Assembly: GCA_943704525.1 (NCBI GenBank)
Contig: CALSCQ010000469.1
Location: forward strand, 1 to 16,742
Direction: 5' to 3'
DNA from: Pigoraptor vietnamica
Taxonomy: Eukaryota; Opisthokonta; Filasterea
Length of the DNA stretch: 16,742 nucleotides
Shown: positions 9,035 to 16,742 of the stretch, piece after piece
Numbering within the stretch: position 1 is the first letter of the stretch
Layout: the number at the start of each line of letters is the position of its first letter
The notes under the pieces: generated by a model
Seen by the model: only the letters and a program-made list of their open reading frames with translations
Told to the model about the DNA's origin: nothing
The model's database searches: none
Program-made: the position numbers and the translations under genes

Positions 9035-9487
9035 TCGTGAGCTGCTGGGCAAAAGCTATCGACACGACGGCTTTTTGTTTGAAGGCGGTCGGCGTCTGTC
9101 AGGGGCACTAAGAGACTCTTAGTCTCTTAGTCTCTTAGTGCCCCTGGCGTCTGTTTGAAACGGCACGTGACCTCACGTGAGAGTTCTTGGTGTTTGCGCT
9201 AAAAATAATCCTGATTCTAATTGGCCATGGACAGTTTGCTCTAACTACTTATTGACGCTTATTTAGTAGACATTGTTGAGTAATGAGATGTAAAAAAAGC
9301 ATTCAGTTTGAAATTGAGTGAGTCTTGTTCTCCGCGTTACCACTCCCTTAGCGACGCAAAACTCGCCGACGCACACTGCAAAAAGACGACGCAATTGGTA
9401 ATTTCAAAAGTGTCCATCTTTCTCGACGCCTGTCTGTCTTCCCTCTCTCCCAACGCGTGCCCTTTCCGTCGTCTCTGGATTTGGAAG
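9035..9487. promoter_or_regulatory. Divergent intergenic promoter, glycosyltransferase / receptor kinase
   Basis: This 453-bp gap between two divergent start codons has no coding potential that I can support. It contains the 47-bp hairpin insertion (9100-9146), two CACGTGA boxes at 9164-9169 and 9174-9179 spaced 10 bp (one helical turn), and an inverted CCAAT box (ATTGG, 9220-9224). An AT-rich stretch (about 9235-9310) follows, which is the likeliest core-promoter zone for the plus-strand gene. No canonical TATAAA was found. Confidence 0.5.
9092..9154. mobile_element. 47-bp hAT-like miniature inverted-repeat insertion with 8-bp target duplication
   Basis: The element occupies 9100-9146. Perfect 18-nt terminal inverted repeats, CAGGGGCACTAAGAGACT (9100-9117) and its complement (9129-9146), flank an 11-nt loop. 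Both sides carry the identical 8-bp sequence GCGTCTGT (9092-9099 and 9147-9154), as expected for a target-site duplication. CAGGG...CCCTG termini with 8-bp duplications are the hallmark of hAT-family transposons, so this looks like an extremely shortened non-autonomous relic. The loop and right arm also form three tandem copies of CTCTTAGT (9116-9139). A chance hairpin with flanking repeats is less likely but cannot be excluded from one copy. Confidence 0.65.
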
Positions 9488-10296
9488 ATGGCGGGCGCAC
9501 GGCGTCAGCGCCGTTCCACGACGCCATTCCGCACCGGCCCAGTGTGGTGCCTCTGCGTCATCATCGCGCTCGTCGCGCACGCTCGCGCGCAGAACTGGCC
9601 CGACACCGACAATCCTTTTGTTTCCCTGGCGATGACTCTGCCAAACAACACGGTGCTTCTCGGGGGCCTGCACAACACGCCCACGACCGGCGGCCTGGAG
9701 CGCCAGGCGCACATGTTTGTGAGTGTTTGTCGCCCACTGTCGCAGTGCTTTAGGCGTCTTTGCAGCGGATGGCACTATTGTTGCAATGTCTTCCGTTGCG
9801 AATCTGTCGGCGTTTTGTGTCTTCTTTGTGAAACTTGGCTGGGAGAGTGTTGTTGGAGACGTATGCATGCGACGGCATCTCAGTGTGTGGTCAGTGACAT
9901 CAGCATTTCGCGGTCATCGTGCTGAATTAATTCTCCCGTGTTGCGCTTGTGCAGCTTGCTGTGGACATGATCAACAACAAGACGGGTGGGTCTTTTTCTC
10001 TTCTGCGGGCTTGGCTCCGTGTGTCGGGCTATCGAGAGGTTGCCGTTGGATGCATGAAGTAGCGCTCACACAAACGCCCGCAATCACACTTGTGTGCAGA
10101 TGGGTGGTACGACGAGCTCCTTCCGAACGTTACGATTCAGCTGCAAGCCAACACGGACAACAACAGTGACCGCCGCACAGCCCTCAACAGCGCGGTTGAC
10201 CAGATGATTAAGGGCGTGTTTGCCGTTGTCGGTGCAACGTCGTCGGGAATTACGTGAGTGTTTTGTGTGTGTGTGCTTGCGTCCGTGCGGGCGTGC

Positions 10297-10349
<53 letters not shown>

Positions 10350-13300
10350 TGTGCTCTGTGTGTGTCTGTGTGTGCGTGTGTGTGTGTACGTGCCGCTGCT
10401 TGTGAGTAAGCGTGTATGCAATGTGTGTGTGTGTGTTTGCATCTGGTATCTGGTAATATGAAATTGTGTCGCCCGTGTCACTCACTATTGTGACAATTAC
10501 GCACGCAGCACCGCTGTCCAGCTGCTGTACCAAGTCGGCGCTGTCCCTCAAATCTCGTTCTCCGCCACTGCGCCTGAGCTCTCGAACAAGGCCACGTACC
10601 CATACTTTATGTGAGTCTCCCGTCGTGGCTGCCACGAGTGGGAATGGTCTGAGCGTGCGTGCGCGTGTGTGTTTGTGTGTGTGTGTATCTTTGTGTGCGT
10701 ATGCATGACATACATTTCGTGCGAGAGCGTGTTTTTCTATTCTTTGGAGCAAACTCGCACTGAGTCCACCACCGTATGTGGTGCGCGCAGGCGGACGTGC
10801 CCGTCGGATTCTGTGCAGGGTCGAATTCTCGTGCTTCTCTGCAAGCACTTCAACTGGAACCGCGTCGCGTTTGTCTCGGCCGACGACTCGTACGGTGCGT
10901 GCGCGCGGATATCCAGCCCAGATGTGATGCGAACGTTGCTCACAGCCAATAACGTACTATCAGTAGTGTTTCACTCATCTACTGTACATGGTGTGTCTGC
11001 GTGCGTGCGCGCGTGCAGGCGTGGGCTTTGCGGATGAGTTCATCAAGTCGGCCAACACGTATGGCCTCAATATTGCTCACCGCGAAGTCCTTCCCAAGGG
11101 CGCCACGGGCAATTCCAACGCCATTCTCAAGCTGCAGTGAGTGCATTGTGACACGATGCATGCGTGAACGTCTTGTGTTGTGCGTGCGGGCGGGCGGGCG
11201 TTCGTGATTGCGTATGTGCGCGTGTGCTCGTGTGCGTGCGTCCTCTATTCTAGTCGCTTTTTCGCACCCTGCTCACATTGCCCCTGTCCCTCGCACGTGA
11301 CACATTCCCGCTTTCCCCCTCGCGTGCCAATCCACGCAGGACGATGAAGGACAAGCAAATCCACATTTTCATCATTGCGCTCGACCGCTTCGACGCACAG
11401 GCCTTCTTCCGCGCCGCTGCCGGTCTCGGAATGACGGGCGCAGGTTACACCTACGTCGGTCCGGACATTTGGGTGGGTCCGCGTGTGCAGTGCTTGCGGC
11501 TGTTGGGTGTGCTGGAAGCGTGAGAAGAAAACGAGAGGGGAGGGGGGCGGGGGGGGTACTTGTGTGATATTGACATCTCTCCTCTCTGTAATACGACAGA
11601 GGGGTACTTGTGAAGGATAACATTGACTGACACATCTCCATTCGTTTGCTTTGTACGCAGAGTGCCGACAGCGTGTACATGTCCGACACGAACGTGCTGA
11701 TTCCGGAGGTGCGTAGCCTCGTCACTGGCGCCGTCATTCTCCGTACCCTCGCTGGTTACGGTCCCACGTACGACCGCTACGCTGCGGAGTGGGTCACGCG
11801 CACGACGTACTTCAACCAGGTGAGTCTGTCCGCATCCCTTTTTACGCTTTTCTGTCGTCGTCGTACTCTTGCCTATTGTGCACTTGTCGAGTGTTCTCTT
11901 TTTTGACCCCACTCGTTCGCAGAATGCCGACCGTCGCGTGATGCACCCTCGCGGGCCTGCCGTGCACGACGCGGTCGTTGCGTTCGCTAAGGCCGTCCAC
12001 AACATCACATTGGATGGTGCGTTTGAAGTATCACAAACCTCGCACACAAGCCAAGTGCATATGTGCTCCGCTCTCGCACATACTCACGCAAGGGCCACGT
12101 CTGCTCCGCTTCAGTTTCAACCCTAATCGCTTGCCCTTGTCTGCATGCTCACCAGGCAAGAATCCCCGCGACGGCGCCCTCCTCCTCGACCGCATGAAGC
12201 GCACTTCGTTCGTGGGCGCGAGCGGAATCGTCGGGTTTGACCTCGTCACGGGGGATCGCATCGGCGAACAGTACGAAATTCTCAACATTGGCCCCTCGGG
12301 CAGTTTCGTCCGCGTGGGTCTCGGCAACGTCGTCAACGGCTTCAACATCAGCAGCTCGATTGTCCACGCCGGCAGCACCGTCTCGTCCCTCGTCACGGCC
12401 ACTCCCATTGACGGGACGTGCCTCAACGCCTGCTCTGGGTCGGGCGTCTGCGACTTCTGGAACGGCATCTGCGAATGCTATCCGGGCTTCATCGGTGCCG
12501 ATTGCGCCCAGCGCCAGGCCGTCGCGCTCGGGTCGACGTCGGCGAGGCTCTCCGGAACCGCACCGTGCCACGCGTTTGCGTTCTACAATGCGACGGTTCA
12601 GCGCCGGCCCCACGTGCTCACCATTCACCTCAAGACAGGCGTGGACGTCGGCACCTTCGCGTACGATGTCGTCATGGTCGTTAGGCCGTTGATGGTGCCC
12701 CAGAACTTCAACATCACCCTCGAGAGCAAGACGGCCAAGTGGGCGTCGCTCAACACGACGCTCGGCGGCGACCAGACTTACACGGCATACGGTGCGTCGT
12801 ATGCGTCTTCGTTGCGTTGCTTAGAATGTTGCGTGTGGCCCGTTCGGTCGCCCTCTAATCCTCTCCACACCCCCACTACTGTCAATTGCACACAGAATTT
12901 GCGCCGTCCTACCTCCCTGCCAGCGCACCCATGACGTACCTCGTCGCACTCTATGGCACCGGCCGCGTGTGTCCCGCGACGTTCGTCCTCGAGACCGACG
13001 TTCAGTACACCGACGTCGTCGTCGAGTCGTCGGGCACAAACAAGGGCCTCGTCATCGGGCTACCTGTGGGCCTCGGCCTGGGCATGGTGCTGCTGTGCGT
13101 CGTGTTTGCGGTGTGGTACCGCTTCAAGAAGGCAGCGATCGTCGACGAAGCGCGCAACTGGCAGATTTCGGTCAACGACCTCACGTTCACAAAGAAGATC
13201 GGAGAGGTGCGTGGAAGAAGGCGGCGTCCACGCGCACGTGCATGAACGGTCACCCTGCGTTCAGTGCTTCGTATCCTTATCACGCGAGTGGATTCTGACT

Positions 13301-14288
13301 CGCTTCCCCCTTTTTATTTTATGAACAAGGGCTCGTTCGGTGTCGTCTATATGGGAACGTTCAGGTGGGTGATGGCTGCACAAGCCAACAGCACTGCTCA
13401 GCGCTCTGTCTATCCTCACGCACTCACCCGCGCACGCACGCCCACGAGTACATGGCTCACGTCTTTTATGTCCGCAGGGGCACTGTCGTCGCCATCAAGC
13501 TCATCGTGGCGAAGGGGTGGTCCATGTCGTCGTCGATTCGGAGGCTGCTCAGCTCTGTCGCGGACGCCGACGCGCAGCTTGCCCCGCGCGACGGGGTCCA
13601 GCGCACCGTCTACCAGACGTACCTCTCCGCGGATCTTGGGAAGCAGAAGCTGTCGAAGAACTCGAAAGGCGAAATGGTGCCGAGCACCCGCAGCGCGTTC
13701 GACGACTCGGTAGAGCTGAAGGGGTCCAAGTCGTCGACTGGTTCGCGCGTGAAGAGCGTGATTTCGCGCGCGTTCAGCTCTTGGCGCAGCACGGGCAGTC
13801 ACGTCACGCACGAGGAAAAGATGTTCCTGCAAGAGATCTCCCTGGTTGCCAGCCTTCGTCACCCCAACATCGTCATTATGATGGGTGGGTGTTGCGCCGG
13901 CCCCGTATGCTGTCTCTATAAGTCCGCTAGAGTCGAGTCGATGTGTAACCCCTGACTTCCTAAGCTCTATGTATATATGGCTTGGCATGGATTCACGACG
14001 ACGTTCGCGCTCTCCTCACATTAGTGCGTTCGTGTGTCTCGGAGGCGCATTCGTCGCTGTCAGTGGCCGATTGATAACCATCTTATTCATCAATTCGCAG
14101 GCGCCGATGTTAAGCACGACCTCTGCCTGGTCACCGAATTTTGCCACAAGTGGGTCGTTTGTTGTCGTCACAGACTCGAATCACTCTTGCGTGAACGTCG
14201 CTGTCGTCTGCTGTTAGGAGAGTTTGTCGCTTCTGCTGCACTCGCATGTGCCGCGCATATCTATCACATACTGTATTGAGATTTTGTA

Positions 14289-14336
<48 letters not shown>

Positions 14337-15840
14337 GCAGGGGTTCTCTTGTCGATCTCTTTGACGACGAAAGCTTCGAGTTCACCTGGCGCACTCGCAT
14401 GAACTTCGGTGAGTCCCTTTCTGCGATTATGAGTAATCCGTGCGTTCGACGTTTGCGCGTTTTGTGTGTGTGTGCTGTGTGTGTGGTGGGGGGTTCTGGG
14501 TGAGTGGGTGGGTGAAAGCTTAAAACAACCGCACGCAGCTGCGGACGCGGCCAGTGGAATGGAGTACCTGCACGCACACAAGCCTCCGATCATCCACTAC
14601 GACCTCAAGGCAAGTGCGCACTTTGGGATGCACAACACACAGGCGCACCCACACGCACACATACACACGCACGCACACACGCACGCACGCGCGCACGCAC
14701 GCACGCACGCACAACGAAAACCGCATATTGCAGGCTCATTTTAATCGGCCGAGTGCTGGGGATCTTTAATGGCCCGTCTAGTGTTCCACATCGCCTGGGA
14801 GTGGACTCAATGTACACCGTCTATTTTCAGCTCATCCGCTTCTAATTGTCCGTGCAGAGCGCGAACCTCCTCGTCGACGACCGCCTGCGCCTCAAGGTGG
14901 GGCTCAGCCCAGGGCGCTGTTTTGCGCAGATGATTGGATCGCTTGTGGCTGTCGGACGCGAATTTGTTGTCTACTTGCAATTAATTAATGACGCCAATTC
15001 GCGGCGGTGTGTGCGCAGGTTTCGGACTTTGGTCTCTCGATGCTGGCGACGCGCGCGGGAAAGTCGACCGAAATGCGCGGCACTATCATGTGGATGGTGC
15101 GTGGCCCACTTCTCTGTTGCACGCAGCGTAAGCGCCTCGCTTCAGAGGGGAAAAAAACATTGCTCTTCTGTTGCGCACACCACCGCACACGAATCGGTGT
15201 CTTTCTTCGGTGGCTTTCGGTGTGTGGGAGCGAATCGTCCTGCGGTCGCAGATTCTCAGCTCTGCGCCCTTGTTCTGTCGCAGGCACCCGAGACAATGAC
15301 TGCTGAGACCGAGGTGGCCACGCCGGAGAAGGTCGACGTGTTCAGCTATGGTACGCTTGTATTGTTTACTTCTCCGCATCCGCACCGTCAACAACGCGCG
15401 TGTGTCAGATTACACACTACACGTCCACACTCCCGCTCACACTCCTGTACCTTGCAGGCGTCATCCTGAACGAGCTCGCGACGCGCCGCCTGCCCTATTC
15501 CGAGCACATGTCGGATAACACGTGGAGCAAGAGGGTTATGGTGGAAGTCGCCGTCAACGGCTGCAGGCCGTACGTCCCCGAGAACGTCCCCGAGGAATTC
15601 CTGCGGCTCACCACGGTCAGTGCGCGCCACTGCGTGATAGGTAGTTTGCATAAGCACGTGCATATAACTGACTCTAAATATCCGCAGACTTGCTGGGCGA
15701 CCGACCCGGCCGTGCGCCCGATGTTCCCCGATATCAACGCTAAGCTGCGCACCTTTGACACGAAGATATCGTCGTGGCCAGAGCCGAGCGCCAAGCTTGT
15801 TCCTGCTCCTGCTCAGGGCGTTGACCTCGGGGACATCTGA
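9488..15840 (+). CDS. Receptor kinase: PBP/ANF-type ligand domain, EGF, TM, TKL-like kinase
   Basis: Exons: 9488-9718, 9955-9985, 10100-10253, 10509-10610, 10791-10894, 11019-11136, 11340-11472, 11661-11819, 11923-12016, 12156-12791, 12896-13206, 13330-13364, 13478-13884, 14101-14149, 14341-14408, 14539-14609, 14858-14896, 15019-15096, 15284-15350, 15458-15615, 15688-15840. They sum to 3,198 nt, 1,065 aa plus stop. Residues 1-~35 are a signal peptide (core [14 protein letters not shown]). Residues ~40-455 match type I periplasmic-binding/ANF-receptor folds ([48 protein letters not shown]; near the end GASGIVGFD). About ten N-glycosylation sequons mark this part as extracellular. One EGF-like module spans C464-C492. 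The membrane helix is ~638-662. Kinase, ~676-1040: G-loop GEGSFGVVY (690-698, the E-G junction crossing an intron), VAIK with K710, helix-C E822, HYDLKSAN with D899 and N904, DFG 917-919, APE 941-943. GTIMWMAPE points to the TKL group, likely Ser/Thr-specific. HYD replaces HRD. The role inferred is sensing a small extracellular ligand, amino-acid-like by family precedent. Confidence 0.93.
10264..10388 (+). repeat. (GT)n-rich microsatellite in receptor-kinase intron 3
   Basis: It begins ten bases after the GTGAGT donor at 10254 and includes about 25 pure GT units at 10299-10348, plus imperfect TGCG and TGTC variants on both sides. It reads as UG repeats in the pre-mRNA. The intron (10254-10508) contains nothing else recognisable. 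Confidence 0.95.
14293..14335 (+). repeat. (TG)21 abutting a 3' splice site
   Basis: About 21 TG units end five bases before the exon start at 14341; only CGCAG separates them from the exon. The repeat therefore occupies the place of the polypyrimidine tract of intron 14 (14150-14340) of the receptor-kinase gene. The exon it precedes encodes the start of the kinase C-lobe (KGSLVDLF). Confidence 0.95.
14610..14857 (+). other. GC-AG intron in the kinase catalytic loop
   Basis: Exon 16 ends in codons for HYDLK at 14609 and the intron begins GCAAGT. The exon edge AAG and following AAGT give the strong flanking match typical of GC-AG introns. The acceptor GTGCAG ends at 14857 and the next 39-nt exon begins SANLLVDD, restoring the conserved DLKxxN loop exactly. 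A GT dinucleotide 4 nt downstream (GTGCGC at 14614) would be out of frame. Confidence 0.85.
14631..14713 (+). repeat. CA / GCAC-rich simple repeat in the GC-AG intron
   Basis: An imperfect CACA tract passes into about seven GCAC units. It starts about 20 nt after the non-canonical donor. It is the only intronic microsatellite in the window with CA rather than GT on the sense strand. Confidence 0.93.
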
Positions 15841-15992
15841 ACTGCGTACGCGTGACATCACCACATCCACGCCTCGCCTCCGCTGCTTGCCTTCTCCTCA
15901 CGCCGCCTTCCTGCCCTTCAGAGTCACTGGGCTACATGCAAGCCTGTCCCTTTGCTTGTCGCGCTTGTCTGTCGTTTTTATTCGCAAAACAA

Positions 15993-15993
<1 letters not shown>
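15841..15993 (+). other. 3' flank of the receptor-kinase gene
   Basis: This 153-bp C/T-rich stretch after the TGA at 15838-15840 is presumably 3' UTR. No AATAAA or ATTAAA is present. It ends in TTTTTATTCGC and an AAAACAAC motif directly before the 50-A tract. Confidence 0.5.

Positions 15994-16043
<50 letters not shown>
15994..16043 (+). repeat. Genomic (A)50 tract
   Basis: Fifty consecutive A residues lie on the sense strand 153 bp downstream of the receptor-kinase stop codon and about 270 bp upstream of the myosin ATG. This may be a mononucleotide microsatellite, the tail of a decayed retroposed sequence, or a nucleosome-excluding promoter element of the myosin gene. No target-site duplication was found by eye. 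Confidence 0.95.
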
Positions 16044-16045
<2 letters not shown>

Positions 16046-16050
16046 ATCGT

Positions 16051-16071
16051 CACGTGATCACCCGTCACGTG
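16051..16071. promoter_or_regulatory. Paired CACGTG boxes upstream of the myosin gene
   Basis: Two CGTCACGTG copies, with CACGTG at 16051-16056 and 16066-16071, repeat at exactly 15 bp immediately after the A-tract, about 240-260 bp upstream of the ATG at 16310. CACGTG is the core bound by bHLH-type factors in many eukaryotes. Function here is inferred from position and duplication only. Confidence 0.45.
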
Positions 16072-16255
16072 CCTGACTTTGTTTTGGGTTTGTTTTGTCC
16101 ACAAGCCGTGCGTGGAACACTTTTCTTTTGCGGCGCGATGCCCTTGCTTTGCACGCACGCGCTTCCGGCATCCGGCGCGCGTGAAAAGGACCCTCTTTGT
16201 GCCACTCCGTTTGAATTCATTGAGTCTTTTGGGCGGCGTGGGCGGCGAGCGAGTG

Positions 16256-16262
16256 TATATAT
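16256..16262 (+). promoter_or_regulatory. Candidate TATA box of the myosin gene
   Basis: TATATAT lies in an otherwise G+C-rich stretch (GGCGGCGAGCGAG precedes it), 48-54 bp upstream of the ATG at 16310. That spacing would leave a 5' UTR of about 20-25 nt if initiation occurs roughly 30 bp downstream of the box. Confidence 0.5.
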
Positions 16263-16309
16263 CGAAACCGCTTGTGTTGTGGGGGCGGTGCCCCACCAGT
16301 TGAGCGAGG

Positions 16310-16543
16310 ATGCCGGCCATCGACCCTTCCGAGCTCTACTCTGTGGGCATTTCGGTGTGGGTGGAGGACGCCGCGGAGGGCTGGAAGACGGTGACCGTGA
16401 GCGCGAAGGGAGGCGATGCAGCCGACTTTGCGCTCGTGCTGTCGCGCGAAGATGGGACGGAGATTCGCGTTGCCAAGGGGGCTCCCCTCCCTCCCATTTG
16501 CAACCCACCGACCCTTGATGGCGTCGACGACATGACAACGCTG
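16310..16543 (+). CDS. Myosin heavy chain, first coding exon (class V-like), partial
   Basis: The 78 codons begin MPAIDPSELYSVGISVWVED. The family's N-terminal SH3-like beta-barrel is seen in VWVED...GWKTVTVSAKGGD. It is followed by the conserved lead-in to the motor domain, CNPPTLDGVDDMTTL, which in myosins is directly followed by the segment leading to the converter-side helices and P-loop. That junction supports ending the exon at 16543, before GTGTGT. Using GTGAGA at 16565 instead would add seven residues (VCGTQSA) that do not fit the family. The P-loop, switch regions, IQ motifs and tail lie beyond the window, so the class is uncertain; the DGVDDMTTL wording resembles class V/XI-type heads. 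It would act as an actin-based cargo motor. Upstream are a TATA box and paired CACGTG boxes. Confidence 0.78.
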
Positions 16544-16667
16544 GTGTGTGGGACTCAGTCTGCCGTGAGATGCCATATCCTTTTGTTTTAATGTGGGGCG
16601 ATCGAAGAGGAAGTTGTTGGCCGTAATTGTTTGTTGCTAACAGTGCGTGCTTGCGTGAGTGCCTGTG

Positions 16668-16668
<1 letters not shown>

Positions 16669-16742
<74 letters not shown>
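16669..16742 (+). repeat. (GT)n microsatellite in myosin intron 1, cut by window end
   Basis: GT units run from about 16669 to the final base, interrupted by GGGG near 16700. It starts about 125 nt after the exon boundary at 16543 and again has GT on the sense strand. Its full length is unknown. Confidence 0.95.

Noticed and set aside
9100-9146. Rho-independent terminator or snRNA-like stem
   Set aside because: There is no following T-run, the context is eukaryotic, and the 8-bp flanking duplication fits a transposon insertion better.
12419-12505. Full tandem EGF array or furin-like repeats in the receptor
   Set aside because: Only one EGF-like module (C464-C492) is present; the cysteines before and after do not continue the pattern.
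16544-16564. Extension of the myosin exon to the GTGAGA donor at 16565
   Set aside because: It would insert VCGTQSA at a junction where myosins are highly conserved; the earlier GTGTGT donor keeps the family pattern.
1-16742. tRNA, rRNA or other structured RNA genes
   Set aside because: I looked for cloverleaf-like and B-box sequences and for conserved rRNA segments by eye and found none convincing; a covariance-model scan would be needed to exclude small RNAs.

Overview
The window is nuclear DNA of a GC-rich, intron-dense unicellular eukaryote. Exons are G+C-rich and use GC-ending codons. Most introns are about 80-270 nt, and dinucleotide microsatellites are common. Nothing looks bacterial: there are no operons or Shine-Dalgarno sites, and every long gene needs splicing. 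The organism cannot be named from this sequence alone. A CCP2/3-type tubulin deglutamylase favours a lineage with cilia or modified microtubules. The TKL-type receptor kinase and the class V-like myosin fit amoebozoans, apusozoans, unicellular holozoans and similar protists.

Layout, left to right. Positions 1-119 are poly(A)/purine-rich sequence. On the minus strand at 205-460 there may be two exons of a gene running off the left edge (weak). A ten-exon plus-strand gene (930-5317; 1,076 aa) encodes a cytosolic M14 carboxypeptidase of the CCP2/3 (AGBL2/AGBL3) type. It converges, with only 70 bp between stop codons, on a six-exon minus-strand gene (9034 down to 5388; 816 aa) for a GT90/CAP10-like glycosyltransferase with a long Gly/Arg-rich N-terminal region. 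A 453-bp intergenic region follows. It holds a 47-bp perfect hairpin flanked by an 8-bp direct repeat (a tiny hAT-like insertion) and two CACGTG boxes.

Divergently from there, a 21-exon gene (9488-15840; 1,065 aa) encodes a single-pass receptor kinase. Its order is signal peptide, type I periplasmic-binding-protein/ANF-receptor-like ligand domain, one EGF-like module, a transmembrane helix, and a TKL-type kinase domain with a ~110-residue stretch between the ATP-binding lysine and helix C. After a 50-A tract, a paired CACGTG element and a TATA box comes the first coding exon (16310-16543) of a myosin heavy chain, probably class V-like. It is cut off by the window edge inside a (GT)n-bearing intron.

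The genes do not form an obvious pathway. The unifying theme is RNA processing. Almost every 5' splice site begins GTG rather than GTA. Introns carry (GT)n or tandem-repeat expansions. One intron in the kinase catalytic loop uses a GC-AG boundary with a frameshifting GT donor 4 nt away. All exon boundaries were set by reading-frame continuity, splice consensus and family conservation. The three complete models each sum to a multiple of three with no internal stop.
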